Positions 17,566 through 27,966 of a stretch of 64,000 nt of DNA are shown piece after piece (the first letter of the stretch is position 1; each line of letters opens with the position of its first letter). The notes beneath the pieces are model-generated. The model was not told where the DNA came from. It did not search any database and worked only from the letters and a program-made list of their open reading frames with translations. Both the position numbers and the translations under genes were made by a program. This DNA is from Bacteroidales bacterium (GTDB lineage Bacteria; Bacteroidota; Bacteroidia; Bacteroidales; UBA932), in the NCBI GenBank assembly GCA_017395045.1, contig JAFPWG010000010.1, positions 1 to 64,000 of the forward strand, written 5' to 3'.

Positions 17566-19059
17566 TTATTTTCGTTTAAAATACTTACCGATTACCGGGA
17601 TTTCCGCCAGCGGCAGGTCTTTCTTGACGATGTAGGCGCAGAATACGAGGACAAGGAGGGTATTCACCAGGATGGCGGGCCAGAAGCTCAGATACTTGTT
17701 GGAGAAAGTGATGCCGACGAAGAGAACGGCAGCCAGAAGGGTGTACAGGCCGATTTCCTTCATCGGGTAGTTGATGGGATAGTATTTCCGCTCCATCAGA
17801 TAGGACAGGACCATCGAGATGCCATATCCGGCGAAGCCGCCCCAGGCACAGGCGATATAGCCGTACTTCGGGACCAGCAGGACGTTGATGGCGACGAGGA
17901 CGGCGCAGCCGATGCCGGCGAAGATGGCCCCCCAATAGGTCTTGTCCGTGAGTTTGTACCAGAAGGACAGGTTGAAATAGACCCCCATCATCAGTTCGGC
18001 CGCCATCACGATGGGGACGATCCGCGCATCCCAGTAGTCGCTATGGATGAAGTGGCGCAGGATATTGATGTAACCCATTACGCACAGGTAGGCAAGCAGG
18101 GTGAAGATGATATAATACTTCATGCCCTTGGCATAGGTCTCCTTGCTGTCCTTTTCCCGGGAACTGCCGAACACGAACGGCTCGTAGGCATAGCGGAAGG
18201 CCTGCGTGATGAGCGCCATGATCATGGCGATCTTCACCACGGCCCCGTAGATGCCCAGCTGGACATTGGCGTCCGGTCCGGGATAAACCTTCGGGAAAAG
18301 GATCTTGTCGGCCGTCTGGTTCAATACGCCCGCCACGCTCAGGATCAGGATGGGCCAGCTGTAGGAGAGCATCCGCTTGCACAGATTCTTGTCGAAGCCA
18401 TAGCCGATGCCGCGGAGTTCCTTCCCAAAGAAGAAGGTGACAAGTGACGTGCAGAACAGATTGATATAGAACACATAGCCGACGCCCACCCCAGGGTTGT
18501 AAAACTTTCCCCAGAGGTCGGGATTCTTGCCGTACAGCCAAGGCAGCAGGACAAAGAAGATGAGTGTCAGTCCGATGTTCAGCCCGATGAACAGGAGTTT
18601 GAGCGCGGCGAACTTGAGGGGACGCTTCGAGTAACGCAGATAGGAGAAAAGGACGGCCTGGAAGGCGTCCAGGGCGACCACGATGGCCATGGTCCAGATA
18701 TAGGACGGATACTCCGGGTATCCCATGGCTGAGGAAATGGGGCCGATGAAGCCGATGACCAGCGCCACGAACAGAAGGGAAGTGGTGCCGACCATCCGCA
18801 GAACCGTCGAGAAGACCAGCTTCGGATCCTCGTCCTCCTTGTTGGCGAACCGGAAGAAAGTTGTCTCCATACCGTAGGTCAGGATGGCAAAGAAAAGGCC
18901 CGTGTAGGCGTACAGGTTCGTGATGACACCGTAGCCGCCGCTGGCCACGGCAATCTTGTATGTATAGATAGGAACGAGCAGGTAGTTCAGGAACCGCCCG
19001 ATGATGCTGCTGAGTCCGTAGATGGCCGTATCCTTGGCCAGGGTTTTCATGTCTGCCAT
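17566..19059 (-). CDS. Polysaccharide/oligosaccharide flippase (MOP/Wzx superfamily)
   Basis: 497 residues from MADMKTLAKD; the open frame extends far upstream as a shadow of the GH3 gene and is ignored. Twelve to fourteen hydrophobic helices span the length. The N-terminus (KDTAIYGLSSIIGRFLNYLLVPIYT) is typical of Wzx-like lipid-linked oligosaccharide exporters in Bacteroidota. It probably moves an undecaprenyl-linked glycan across the inner membrane; the substrate is unknown and no glycosyltransferases lie nearby. Its -7 element ends 8 bases before the ATG. Confidence 0.87.
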   Translation of the reverse strand: MADMKTLAKDTAIYGLSSIIGRFLNYLLVPIYTYKIAVASGGYGVITNLYAYTGLFFAILTYGMETTFFRFANKEDEDPKLVFSTVLRMVGTTSLLFVALVIGFIGPISSAMGYPEYPSYIWTMAIVVALDAFQAVLFSYLRYSKRPLKFAALKLLFIGLNIGLTLIFFVLLPWLYGKNPDLWGKFYNPGVGVGYVFYINLFCTSLVTFFFGKELRGIGYGFDKNLCKRMLSYSWPILILSVAGVLNQTADKILFPKVYPGPDANVQLGIYGAVVKIAMIMALITQAFRYAYEPFVFGSSREKDSKETYAKGMKYYIIFTLLAYLCVMGYINILRHFIHSDYWDARIVPIVMAAELMMGVYFNLSFWYKLTDKTYWGAIFAGIGCAVLVAINVLLVPKYGYIACAWGGFAGYGISMVLSYLMERKYYPINYPMKEIGLYTLLAAVLFVGITFSNKYLSFWPAILVNTLLVLVFCAYIVKKDLPLAEIPVIGKYFKRK

Positions 19060-19067
19060 AACAGGTA

Positions 19068-19075
19068 CAAAAATA
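19068..19075 (-). promoter_or_regulatory. -7 promoter element of the flippase gene
   Basis: Minus strand reads TATTTTTG with exactly 8 bases to the ATG at 19059. This fixes MADM as the start and implies a nearly leaderless mRNA. Confidence 0.65.
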
Positions 19076-19125
19076 CGCAGATTCCTGCAATTATCAAACC
19101 GTGCAAAAACCTCCGGAAAAAATGT

Positions 19126-19133
19126 TATATTTG
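19126..19133 (+). promoter_or_regulatory. -7 promoter element of the GH3 gene at 19153
   Basis: TATATTTG, 19 bases before the ATG, divergent from the flippase promoter. Confidence 0.65.
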
Positions 19134-19152
19134 TAGGAAATACATTTTGAAC

Positions 19153-21423
19153 ATGCGGAAACTTCTCACCCTCTGTACCCTGTTTACGGCCGCGCTGGCC
19201 GCCGCCCAGCCTTACAAGGACCGCTCCCTCCCTCCCGAGGAACGTGCGAAAGATCTTGTTTCCCGCCTGACCCTGGAGGAGAAGGCGTCCCTGTCCATGT
19301 ATACGTCCGCTCCGGTGGAGGCCCTGGGCGTCAAGGCGTACAACTGGTGGAACGAGGCCTTGCACGGGGTGGCCCGGAACGGGTCGGCCACCGTGTTCCC
19401 GCAGCCCATAGGCATGGCGGCATCCTTCGATGAACCGCTTCTGTACGAGGTGTTTACGGCTGTCAGTGACGAGGCGCGCGTGAAACATCGCCTGGCGAAG
19501 GAGGCCGGCCATGTGGGCCAATACCAGGGCTTGACGTTCTGGACCCCGAACATCAACATCTTCCGCGATCCGCGCTGGGGACGCGGGATGGAAACCTATG
19601 GTGAGGACCCCTACCTGACCGGACAGTTGGGAATGGCGGTGGTCCGCGGTCTCCAGGGCCCGTCCGACTCCCCGGTCCTGAAGGCCCATGCCTGCGCGAA
19701 GCACTATGCCGTCCATTCCGGACCGGAGTGGAACCGGCACAGCTATGACGCGGATGTGTCCGAACGGGACCTCCGGGAGACATATCTTCCGGCCTTCAAG
19801 GACCTTGTGACCAAGGCCGATGTGCAGGAGGTGATGACGGCCTACAACCGCTTCCGCGGCGTTCCCTGCGGGGCCAGCGACTATCTGATCGATACGGTCC
19901 TCCGCGGCGAGTGGGGCTATGACGGACTGATTACGTCCGACTGCTGGGCTGTCGAGGACTTCTATGTCGAGGGCCGTCACGGGTATTCTCCGGACGTGGC
20001 TTCGGCAGCTGCGGCGGCCGTCCGCGCCGGCGTGGATACGGAGTGCGGCAACGCTTACCGGTATATCCCGGAGGCCGTGGAACGCGGCCTGCTGGACGAA
20101 AAGGACCTGGACCGGAACCTGGTCCGTCTTTTCACCGCCCGCTTCCGCCTGGGCGAAATGGACGACGTCTCCCTGTGGGACGACCTTCCTGAATCCATCC
20201 TGGAAGGTCCGGAGCACCGGGCGCTTTCGCGCAAGATGGCGCAGGAGACGATGGTCCTGCTGCAGAACCGGGATGGTCTCCTCCCGCTGGCTCCCGGCAT
20301 GCGCGTCGCGCTCGTGGGCCCGAACGGCGACGATGCGGAAATGCAGTGGGGCAATTACAACCCCGTCCCTAAGGAAACCGTCACGCTGTACGATGCCCTG
20401 AAGGAACGGATCCCCGGCCTCAAGTATGTCCGCGGCTGCGGCATCGTCGGCGCCGAATATGCTCCTAAACCCAATCCCGATGATCCGCTGTCCCAGGCCC
20501 TCGGCAAGAGCCGGGAGGAACTGGAGGCTATCGCACAGCAGTATGCGATCGGCGTACAGGACATCCTGAACTATGTCCGCAGGCAGGAACGGATGCGGGC
20601 GAGCTTCCTTCCCGAACTGGATGTACAGTCGGTTTTAAAGGAGTTGGAAGATGTGGACGTCGTGATCTTTGCGGGAGGCATCTCCCCGCGTTTCGAAGGC
20701 GAGGAAATGCCTGTGGAACTGCCCGGTTTCAAGGGCGGTGACCGCACCGACATCCAGTTGCCCCAAGTGCAGCGAGACCTGTTGAAAGCCCTGCACGGTG
20801 CCGGAAAGAAAGTGGTGCTGGTGAATTTTTCCGGCTCCGCCGTCGGCCTGGTCCCCGAGACGGAATCCTGCGACGCCATCCTCCAGGCCTGGTATCCCGG
20901 CCAGGAAGGCGGTTTGGCGGTCGTGGACGTCCTCTTCGGAGACGTGGCTCCCTCCGGCAGGCTCCCCGTCACTTTCTATCGCGACGTGGAGCAGCTTCCC
21001 GACTTCGAGGACTACGACATGAAGGGACACACCTATCGGTACATGTCGGAGAAACCGCTCTATCCGTTCGGTTATGGCCTCTCTTATACGAAGTTCCGCT
21101 ACAAGAGGGCGAAAGTGAGGAACAATTCCCTGATCATTCCGGTGAAGAATACGGGCAAACGGGACGCGACCGAGGTGGTTCAGGTGTACGTACGCCGCAA
21201 GGGCGACCCCTCCGGCCCCTCCAAGACGCTCCGCGCCTTCCGCCGCGTAACGATTCCGGCCGGAAAGACCGTCAAGGTATGCATCCCGTTGGAGGACGAG
21301 ACCTTCCTTTGGTGGAGCGAGGAGAAGCAGGACATGGTCCCGCTTCCGGGTAAATATGAATTGCTGTATGGCGGCAGCTCTGATTCAGTGAGAAAGGTCC
21401 GCTACAGGTTTTCTAACAAATAA
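19153..21423 (+). CDS. GH3 beta-xylosidase/beta-glucosidase
   Basis: 756 residues. The ATG at 19153 gives a signal peptide (MRKLLTLCTLFTAALAAAQ); a TTG two codons upstream is less likely. Domain order is the GH3 TIM barrel, the alpha/beta sandwich, then a fibronectin-III-like domain (about 650-750). The nucleophile is D263 in LITSDCW. The NEALHGVARNG and FWTPNINIFRDPRWGRGMET segments resemble bacterial xylan beta-xylosidases (Xyl3A type) more than BglX. It is likely periplasmic. It precedes an SDR gene and a GH31 gene in the same direction, which suggests processing of xylose-containing oligosaccharides. Confidence 0.9.
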   Translation: MRKLLTLCTLFTAALAAAQPYKDRSLPPEERAKDLVSRLTLEEKASLSMYTSAPVEALGVKAYNWWNEALHGVARNGSATVFPQPIGMAASFDEPLLYEVFTAVSDEARVKHRLAKEAGHVGQYQGLTFWTPNINIFRDPRWGRGMETYGEDPYLTGQLGMAVVRGLQGPSDSPVLKAHACAKHYAVHSGPEWNRHSYDADVSERDLRETYLPAFKDLVTKADVQEVMTAYNRFRGVPCGASDYLIDTVLRGEWGYDGLITSDCWAVEDFYVEGRHGYSPDVASAAAAAVRAGVDTECGNAYRYIPEAVERGLLDEKDLDRNLVRLFTARFRLGEMDDVSLWDDLPESILEGPEHRALSRKMAQETMVLLQNRDGLLPLAPGMRVALVGPNGDDAEMQWGNYNPVPKETVTLYDALKERIPGLKYVRGCGIVGAEYAPKPNPDDPLSQALGKSREELEAIAQQYAIGVQDILNYVRRQERMRASFLPELDVQSVLKELEDVDVVIFAGGISPRFEGEEMPVELPGFKGGDRTDIQLPQVQRDLLKALHGAGKKVVLVNFSGSAVGLVPETESCDAILQAWYPGQEGGLAVVDVLFGDVAPSGRLPVTFYRDVEQLPDFEDYDMKGHTYRYMSEKPLYPFGYGLSYTKFRYKRAKVRNNSLIIPVKNTGKRDATEVVQVYVRRKGDPSGPSKTLRAFRRVTIPAGKTVKVCIPLEDETFLWWSEEKQDMVPLPGKYELLYGGSSDSVRKVRYRFSNK

Positions 21424-21427
21424 ACGA

Positions 21428-22255
21428 TTGAGAAAGATTATCCTTGTTACTGGCGCCAGCAGCGGAATCGGTTTCGATGCGGCGCAGACACTGGCCCGGC
21501 AGGGGCACCGCGTGTACGCGGCGGCCCGGCGGGTGGAGCGGATGGAACCCTTGAAGGCCGACGGCATCGTCCCTGTCCGGATGGACGTTACGGACGAGGC
21601 GTCCTTGCAGGAAGGCGTCCGGACCGTCCTGGAAGCGGAGGGCCGGATCGACGTCCTCGTGAACAATGCCGGCTACGGCTATTTCGGGGCCATTGAGAAC
21701 GTCTCCCTGAACGAAGCCCGGAGACAATTGGAGGTCAATGTGTTCGGCCTTGCCCGCCTGTGCCAGCTGGTGCTTCCTGCCATGCGGAAGCAGGGGAGCG
21801 GCCGTATCGTGAACATTTCGTCCGTCGCCGGAAAGGCGGTCCTGTATTTCGGTGGCTGGTATCATGTGTCCAAGTATTCCGTGGAGGCCCTGAGCGATGC
21901 GCTCCGGATGGAGGTGAAACCCTTCGGCATCGACGTATCCCTGATTGAACCGGGCGGCATCAAGACCGACTGGGGGATCATCGCGGCCGACCATCTGGCG
22001 GATTCATCCAAGGGAACCCCTTATGAGAAGGAGGGGTTGCGCGAGTCGGAGACCATACGCAAGGCCTATTCGATCCGCTTGCTTTCCAAACCTGCCGTGG
22101 TGACCCGGGCGATTTCCCGGGCCGTGAACAGCCGGCGGCCGCGCACCCGTTACCGTATCGGTTTCGGGGCCGGTGCGCTCGTCTTTTTCCATTCCCTCCT
22201 GCCCGACCGCTGGTGGGACGCCCTGATGCGCCAGGGCGGCAAGATCAGATTTTAA
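21428..22255 (+). CDS. Short-chain dehydrogenase/reductase
   Basis: 275 residues starting at a TTG four bases after the GH3 stop; the Rossmann strand begins immediately (RKIILVTG), so no later ATG would keep the fold. The cofactor loop TGASSGIG is at 8-15, NNAGYGYFG follows, and the catalytic YxxxK is Y145-K149, with an upstream serine in NISSV. The C-terminal extension (GAGALVFFHSLLPDRWWDAL) is typical of classical SDRs with a hydrophobic tail. The substrate is unknown; the position between GH3 and GH31 suggests co-expression rather than a defined step. Confidence 0.87.
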   Translation: MRKIILVTGASSGIGFDAAQTLARQGHRVYAAARRVERMEPLKADGIVPVRMDVTDEASLQEGVRTVLEAEGRIDVLVNNAGYGYFGAIENVSLNEARRQLEVNVFGLARLCQLVLPAMRKQGSGRIVNISSVAGKAVLYFGGWYHVSKYSVEALSDALRMEVKPFGIDVSLIEPGGIKTDWGIIAADHLADSSKGTPYEKEGLRESETIRKAYSIRLLSKPAVVTRAISRAVNSRRPRTRYRIGFGAGALVFFHSLLPDRWWDALMRQGGKIRF

Positions 22256-22269
22256 AAACATCGACAGAT

Positions 22270-25071
22270 ATGAGAAGAACGTTACTGGCGGGACTCGGTG
22301 TCCTGCTGTTGGTCCAAGGGTGCCAGTCCGGTTACTCGGTAAAAGGGAACCAGGTGGTCATCCCGGTGGAAGGCGAAGCCGCACAGGTCCGTCTCCAAGT
22401 GATGGGGGAAAAGATCGTCCGCGTAAGTGCCACGCCGGACAGGAAATTCCATGACCGGAAGAGCCTGGTGGTGCTTCCTTCCGGGGAGCAGACTCCGTTC
22501 CAGGTTACAAAGGAAGACGGTCTTGTGAAGGTGTCCACATCGGCCCTGACGGCCATCGTGGAACAGGCTACCGGCAAGATGTGCTTCCTGGATTCCGATG
22601 GCAGGATGCTTCTGGCTTCCGGCGAAGGCGGAAGGATGTCTTTCACGCCCATCGAGGTGGAGGGGAAGAAGGCCTATTCCACCCGGGTCGTTTTCGATTC
22701 GCCCGACGACGAGGCTTTCTACGGCCTGGGTCAGCAGCAGACGGGCGAATTCGACCACAAGGGACTCAATGAGGAACTGTATCAGTACAATACGAAGATC
22801 AGCATCCCGTTCATCGTGTCGTCCAAGGGCTACGGCCTCCTGTTCGACGCCTATTCCCTGAGCCGCTGGGGAAATCCCAATCCTTACCAGCACCTCGGGG
22901 ACGTTTTCAAACTCTATGACAAAGACGGTCGGGAAGGCGCCCTTACGGGAACCTATGTCACGATGGGTCAGACCTTCGTCCAGAGGGAGGAAACACTTGA
23001 CTATGAGAATGAAAGGCTGATTGCCGACCTGCCGAAGCTCCCGCTCGCGGGTGCAGTCGTAACCTATGAGGGTGAAATCGAGGCCCCGGAGGAAGGGGAC
23101 TATTATTTCACCCAGTATTATGCCGGTTTCCAGGGTACGGAAATCGGTGGTCAGGAAGTGATGTCCCGCCGCTGGCGTCCGGCCTGGAACCCCAACAGCT
23201 TCCGCTATAAGGTCCATTTCGATGCGGGCGAACGGAAGCCCGTGAAGGTGGTCTGGGAGCCGGACGGGGGCGTATCCTACTTCAGCCTGAAGGTGGAAGT
23301 TCCCCAGAGTGCGGAGGAACAGTCCCGCCTGAGCTTCTGGTCCGAATTCGAGCCGCAGGTGGACTTCTATTTCATGGCCGGCGCCGATTATGACGAGGTC
23401 ATCAGTGGTTACCGCACCCTTACCGGCAAGGCGTCCCTGTACCCGAAGTGGTCCTTCGGCTTCTGGCAGAGCCGGGAGCGTTACAGCACGCAGGACGAAC
23501 TGGTCGGAACCCTCGGGGAAATGCGTCGCCGGGGCATCCCCGTGGACAACATCGTCCAGGACTGGCATTACTGGAAAGAGGACCAGTGGGGAAGCCACGA
23601 GTTCGATGCCGAGCGCTATCCCGACCCGGAGAAGATGCTGGACGACGTGCACGCGATGCACGGCCGTTTCATGATCAGCGTATGGCCCAAGTTCTACACG
23701 AACACGGACCATTACAAGGAACTGAAGGATGCGGGCTTTGCTTACACCCACGCCGAGGATACGGGCCTGGTGGACTGGCTGAACCATCCCCAGTCGTTCT
23801 ATGACGCCTATGCCGAAGGAGGCCGCAAGATGTTCTGGCGCCAGATGGACGAGAGCCTGTACAGCCGCTATGGAAAGGAGATCGACGCCTGGTGGATGGA
23901 CGCCTCGGAGCCGAACCTCCGCGACTGTCTCCCGATGGATTACCTCAAATGGCTCCTCACGCCGACGGCCCTCGGTCCTTCCACCGAGTATCTGAACGCT
24001 TACTCCCTCGTGAATGCCGATGCCATCTACACCGGCCAGCGCGAGGTCAATCCCGATACCCGCGTGTTCCTCCTCACCCGGAACGGTTTTGCCGGCCTGC
24101 AGCGCTATTCCACGGCCTCTTGGAGTGGCGACATCGGCACATCGTGGTACGACATGCGGATGCAGATGGCCGCCGGCCTGAACTATTCGATGGCTGGTCT
24201 GCCCATGTGGGGCATGGACATCGGCGGATTCTCGGTGATGTCCAAGTTCTACGATCCGGCCAATTCGGACGAATGGAAGGAACTCCAGACCCGCTGGCAC
24301 CAGTTCGGCACCTTCGTGCCCCTGTTCCGTACCCACGGGCAGTGGCCCCAGCGCGAGCTTTGGAACATCGCCCCGGAGGGCTCTGAAACCTATGAATCCA
24401 TCCTGTGGTACATGCGCCTGCGCTATCGTCTGATGCCTTACATCTATTCGCTGGCCGGCGCCATCCATTTCGACGACTATACCCTGATGCGCGGCCTTCC
24501 GATGGATTTCCCGGACGATCCGGCGGTCCGCGACCTGTCCGACCAGTGGCTCTTCGGCCCGTCCCTGATGCCGTGCCCGGTGTACGAGTACAAGGCCCGC
24601 AGCCGCAAGGTCTATTTCCCGGCGGGGGGCTGGTATGACTTCTATTCCGGCCGCTACGTCGAAGGTTCCCGCACGATGACGGTTTCCGCTCCGTACGAGC
24701 GTATGCCGCTCTACGTACGCGCCGGTTCCATCATCCCCTTCGGCCCCGACATGCAGTGGTCCGACGAAAAGCCCGCCGACAACATCCGCCTGTACGTCTA
24801 TGCGGGCCGCGACGCCGACTTCACCCTCTACGAGGACGATGGCGTGACTTACGGTTATGAAAAAGGTTCGTTTGCCAAGATTCCGGTGCATTGGGACGAT
24901 GCTTCCCGCACCCTTACCATCGGCGCGCGTGAGGGTTCCTTCCCGGGAATGCTTGATTCCCGTATCTTTACGGTCGTTATCGTGGATCCGACCCACCCGC
25001 ACGCATATGACCCCGATGCGAAGGGCACCGAGGTCAGTTACGATGGTTCGGAAGTGAACCTGACGCTGTAA
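22270..25071 (+). CDS. GH31 alpha-xylosidase-like lipoprotein with PA14-type insert
   Basis: 933 residues from the ATG that begins a lipoprotein signal (MRRTLLAGLGVLLLVQGC). An N-terminal GH31 beta-sandwich is interrupted at about 255-360 by a PA14-like lectin module (EAPEEGDYYFTQYYAG, PVKVVWEPDGG). The TIM barrel follows, with nucleophile D544 in WWMDASEPN and an acid/base aspartate in SWSGDIGTSW. The arrangement matches PA14-containing GH31 alpha-xylosidases that trim xyloglucan oligosaccharides. With the GH3 enzyme upstream this suggests isoprimeverose or xyloglucan oligomer use. The exact specificity is inference. Confidence 0.88.
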   Translation: MRRTLLAGLGVLLLVQGCQSGYSVKGNQVVIPVEGEAAQVRLQVMGEKIVRVSATPDRKFHDRKSLVVLPSGEQTPFQVTKEDGLVKVSTSALTAIVEQATGKMCFLDSDGRMLLASGEGGRMSFTPIEVEGKKAYSTRVVFDSPDDEAFYGLGQQQTGEFDHKGLNEELYQYNTKISIPFIVSSKGYGLLFDAYSLSRWGNPNPYQHLGDVFKLYDKDGREGALTGTYVTMGQTFVQREETLDYENERLIADLPKLPLAGAVVTYEGEIEAPEEGDYYFTQYYAGFQGTEIGGQEVMSRRWRPAWNPNSFRYKVHFDAGERKPVKVVWEPDGGVSYFSLKVEVPQSAEEQSRLSFWSEFEPQVDFYFMAGADYDEVISGYRTLTGKASLYPKWSFGFWQSRERYSTQDELVGTLGEMRRRGIPVDNIVQDWHYWKEDQWGSHEFDAERYPDPEKMLDDVHAMHGRFMISVWPKFYTNTDHYKELKDAGFAYTHAEDTGLVDWLNHPQSFYDAYAEGGRKMFWRQMDESLYSRYGKEIDAWWMDASEPNLRDCLPMDYLKWLLTPTALGPSTEYLNAYSLVNADAIYTGQREVNPDTRVFLLTRNGFAGLQRYSTASWSGDIGTSWYDMRMQMAAGLNYSMAGLPMWGMDIGGFSVMSKFYDPANSDEWKELQTRWHQFGTFVPLFRTHGQWPQRELWNIAPEGSETYESILWYMRLRYRLMPYIYSLAGAIHFDDYTLMRGLPMDFPDDPAVRDLSDQWLFGPSLMPCPVYEYKARSRKVYFPAGGWYDFYSGRYVEGSRTMTVSAPYERMPLYVRAGSIIPFGPDMQWSDEKPADNIRLYVYAGRDADFTLYEDDGVTYGYEKGSFAKIPVHWDDASRTLTIGAREGSFPGMLDSRIFTVVIVDPTHPHAYDPDAKGTEVSYDGSEVNLTL

Positions 25072-25074
25072 GGA

Positions 25075-27957
25075 TTACTTGTAAATATCCTTCTCCTTCA
25101 GATAGACGATGGTCCCGTAGCGGGCGAGTTCGTCCATCGGGAGCGTCTTTTTGTCACCCACGATGATCCTGTGGACGGGCGCCTTGCGGACGACGGACTC
25201 ATAATACTCCTTCAGGCTGCCGGCCGTTACGGACGGAAGGTTCTCCAGGATGGCGCGTTTAGGGTCGTCCTGATACCCGGATTGCTCATATCCGTGGATG
25301 GCGCTGCCTACGGAGCGGAAGGACGGATACCCGTTGTTGGCCCTGGCGACGATGGATCGGGCCGATGCGTCCAGCCGCGTTTCTTTCAGCGGCATCTCCC
25401 GCAGGAGTGAATCCACCAGTTGGAGGGCGGACATGGCCTTGTCGGCCTGGGTGCCCAGGGTCGTGTAGAAGATGGCGGTGTCGTCATTGAGTACGGGCGG
25501 AGGTACGCTGATGGTGCCGGAGGCGCTGTATGCCATGGACCGGAATTCCCGGACCTCCTGGAACATCAGTGAGAACATCCCGCCGCCGACATAGGAGCCC
25601 AGCATCTCGAGATTGGCCCTTTCACGGCCGTCCGAGGGCTTGTCAAATGCCTGGTAGGTCATGATCTGCGTCTGGCGTGAGCCCGGAAGGTCGTAGAAGA
25701 AGACCGTGGGCGTTTCATAGCGCTGGAACGGGACATACCGATGCTGTGCCTTCCGCGTTTTGCTGTCCAGGTCCAGGTGCTTCCGGAGCAGGCCGGCAAC
25801 CTGTCCGGCAGGCAGGGAGCCGCTGTAGAAAATGCTGCACTCCGTGTTCATCAGGGTCTTGAATGCTTCCTGGAGTCCCTTTTCGCCCACGGCATTCAGT
25901 TCCTTGGACGTCATTCCGACAAGCCTGGGCGCCTGGTCACCGTAGATAACGCGCTGCATCGTGGCCTGCATGATGTTGGAGGTCCCTCCGCTCAGGAAGG
26001 TCTTCTTTTCCAGGTCGATCCCGGTCTTGAGTTCCTTGAAGCTGTCCTTGTCGCCCTTCAGGTGGTCGGTGATGTGACGGAGCAGGCGGAGCGAGGGTTC
26101 CAGGTTGCCGTCGAAACCGTTGATGCTGAGGGAGAATTCGTGGCTGTCGCTTCCGGCGGAGAAACTGGTTCCCAGTTCCTGCCAGGCCTTGGCGAGCTGC
26201 TGGATGGACAGGGAGTCCGTACCGACGGTGTTGACATAACCGGCCACGTGCGGGATCTTCGGATCCTCCCGTGAACCTTCGTCTACCTGGAGACTGAGGC
26301 TGAACAGGTCATTGACCGGATTGGCCTTGTAGTACAGGGTGACATGACCGGTCAGGGGAATCCGGGTGACGTCGTCCGCAAAGTCCAGCAGGCGCGGCGG
26401 AATGTCGGCCGCGGGCACCTGCTTCAGGGCTTTGGCGTAGGCCGATTCCTCGCCGGCGTGTTTGGGTACCACCGGGGCGAAGCCGGGTTTGGCGACCTTG
26501 TCCTTGGGGTAGGTGCCCTTCACTTTTTCAAAGCGGATGTAATTGTCATTGAAGTATTTGTTGGCGACCCGGATGATGTCATCCCGGGTGAGGACGCGGA
26601 TGGACTCCACGCTTTTCAGATAGTCTTCCCAGCTGCGGTCCTGGGCCATGACGGACACCATCTGGTCGCCGCGGCCGGAGATCGTTTCGATGCTGGCAAG
26701 GGCGTCGCGGGCCGCTTCCAGTTTGAGCGCCTCCACGGTGGCGTCTGAGAACTCGCCCCGCTTGACCTTCTCGATCTGCTCGCGGCAGATTTTCTCGGCC
26801 TTGGGCAGGGACCCGAAGGGCAGGGAAGGGATGACGGCGTAGCCGACGATGCCCAGTTCATTGAAGATGGGCACGCGCATGGCGCCGGACATCAGCACCT
26901 TGTGATTGGTGGTCAGCGAATCCAGCAGGCCGGAGCCGAAACTGTTCGTCAGGACCGCCGTGGCGAGGTTCAGGGCGGGCGTATCGGCATCCCGGTCGGT
27001 CGGGCCGTTGAAGGCGAAGACTGAAATCTTGATCAGGGGAATGTCGGCCTTGATCTTGACCGTACGCTGACCGGAGTAATCCGGAGTGGGGATCACGGCC
27101 TTGGCGGGTTTCTCGCCCCGGGGAAGGCGGCCGAAGGTGCGCTCCAGCAGCGGCAGGGCCTCTTCGGCATCGAAGTCGCCGGTGAGGATGAGGCCCATGT
27201 TGCTGCCCACGTAATACTTCTTGAAGAAGGCCATCATCTCACCCAGGCGGGGATTCTTGAGATTTTCCGTACTGCCGATGATCGGGTAGGAGTAGGGATT
27301 CTCCTCTCCGAACTGCCTGAACATTTCGAAAAGCGGGGCCTGCATCGTATTGTCGGCGCTCCGGTTCTTCTCCTCGTAGACGGTCTCCAACTCGCCCTGG
27401 AACAGGCGGAAGACCGGATGCAGGAGGCGGTGGCTGTTGAGTTCGGCCCACTGGGCGAGGTACTGCGGGGAGAAGGTATTGTAATAGCACGTATAGTCGT
27501 AGGAAGTGGAGGCGTTGAGCCCGGTTCCGCCAAAAGCGGCCGTCAGGAGGTCGAACTCGTTCGGGATGGCGTAGTCGGCGGCCTTGATACTCAGCCGGTT
27601 GATTTCCTTCTGGAGGGCGGCGCGCTCGGCCGGACCGGCGGTTTCCGCCAGGAGGTCATAGCAGACGGCGATGGAATCCAGCCACACCTTCTCTGCCGCA
27701 TAGTCCACGGTTCCCAGTTCCTCGGTTCCCTTGAACAGGAGGTGCTCCAGATAGTGGGCGAGACCGGTATCGGGGCAGTCCTTGGCCCCGGCTTTCACCA
27801 CGACGGAGCCTTTGACGATGGGCTGGCCGTGGTCTTCATTGAGCCAGACCTCCATCCCGTTGGAGAGGATGGCCTGCTTCACTTCGGAAGGATTCTGCGC
27901 ACTCAGCGCGATGTTCAGCAGTCCGAGGACTGCCGACAAGACAATGCTTTTATTCAT
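25075..27957 (-). CDS. Secreted M16-family zinc metallopeptidase (PqqL-like)
   Basis: 960 residues, a full double-repeat M16 protease. It has a signal peptide (MNKSIVLSAVLGLLNIALSA), the inverted zinc motif HYLEH (H68, E71, H72) and the downstream glutamate in ETVYEEKNRS. The second half lacks a zinc motif, as usual, and contains the structural R/Y-type segment near GSYVGGGMFSLMFQEVRE. It is likely periplasmic and acts on peptides or unfolded proteins. It is 9 bases downstream of the desulfidase-like gene, so the two form an operon. It converges on GH31. Confidence 0.9.
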   Translation of the reverse strand: MNKSIVLSAVLGLLNIALSAQNPSEVKQAILSNGMEVWLNEDHGQPIVKGSVVVKAGAKDCPDTGLAHYLEHLLFKGTEELGTVDYAAEKVWLDSIAVCYDLLAETAGPAERAALQKEINRLSIKAADYAIPNEFDLLTAAFGGTGLNASTSYDYTCYYNTFSPQYLAQWAELNSHRLLHPVFRLFQGELETVYEEKNRSADNTMQAPLFEMFRQFGEENPYSYPIIGSTENLKNPRLGEMMAFFKKYYVGSNMGLILTGDFDAEEALPLLERTFGRLPRGEKPAKAVIPTPDYSGQRTVKIKADIPLIKISVFAFNGPTDRDADTPALNLATAVLTNSFGSGLLDSLTTNHKVLMSGAMRVPIFNELGIVGYAVIPSLPFGSLPKAEKICREQIEKVKRGEFSDATVEALKLEAARDALASIETISGRGDQMVSVMAQDRSWEDYLKSVESIRVLTRDDIIRVANKYFNDNYIRFEKVKGTYPKDKVAKPGFAPVVPKHAGEESAYAKALKQVPAADIPPRLLDFADDVTRIPLTGHVTLYYKANPVNDLFSLSLQVDEGSREDPKIPHVAGYVNTVGTDSLSIQQLAKAWQELGTSFSAGSDSHEFSLSINGFDGNLEPSLRLLRHITDHLKGDKDSFKELKTGIDLEKKTFLSGGTSNIMQATMQRVIYGDQAPRLVGMTSKELNAVGEKGLQEAFKTLMNTECSIFYSGSLPAGQVAGLLRKHLDLDSKTRKAQHRYVPFQRYETPTVFFYDLPGSRQTQIMTYQAFDKPSDGRERANLEMLGSYVGGGMFSLMFQEVREFRSMAYSASGTISVPPPVLNDDTAIFYTTLGTQADKAMSALQLVDSLLREMPLKETRLDASARSIVARANNGYPSFRSVGSAIHGYEQSGYQDDPKRAILENLPSVTAGSLKEYYESVVRKAPVHRIIVGDKKTLPMDELARYGTIVYLKEKDIYK

Positions 27958-27966
27958 GATATTCAG

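Noticed and set aside
19060-20217. Upstream extension of the flippase frame to an 883-residue protein
   Set aside because: The extension runs antisense through the GH3 gene and past the flippase promoter; the family length fits the start at 19059.
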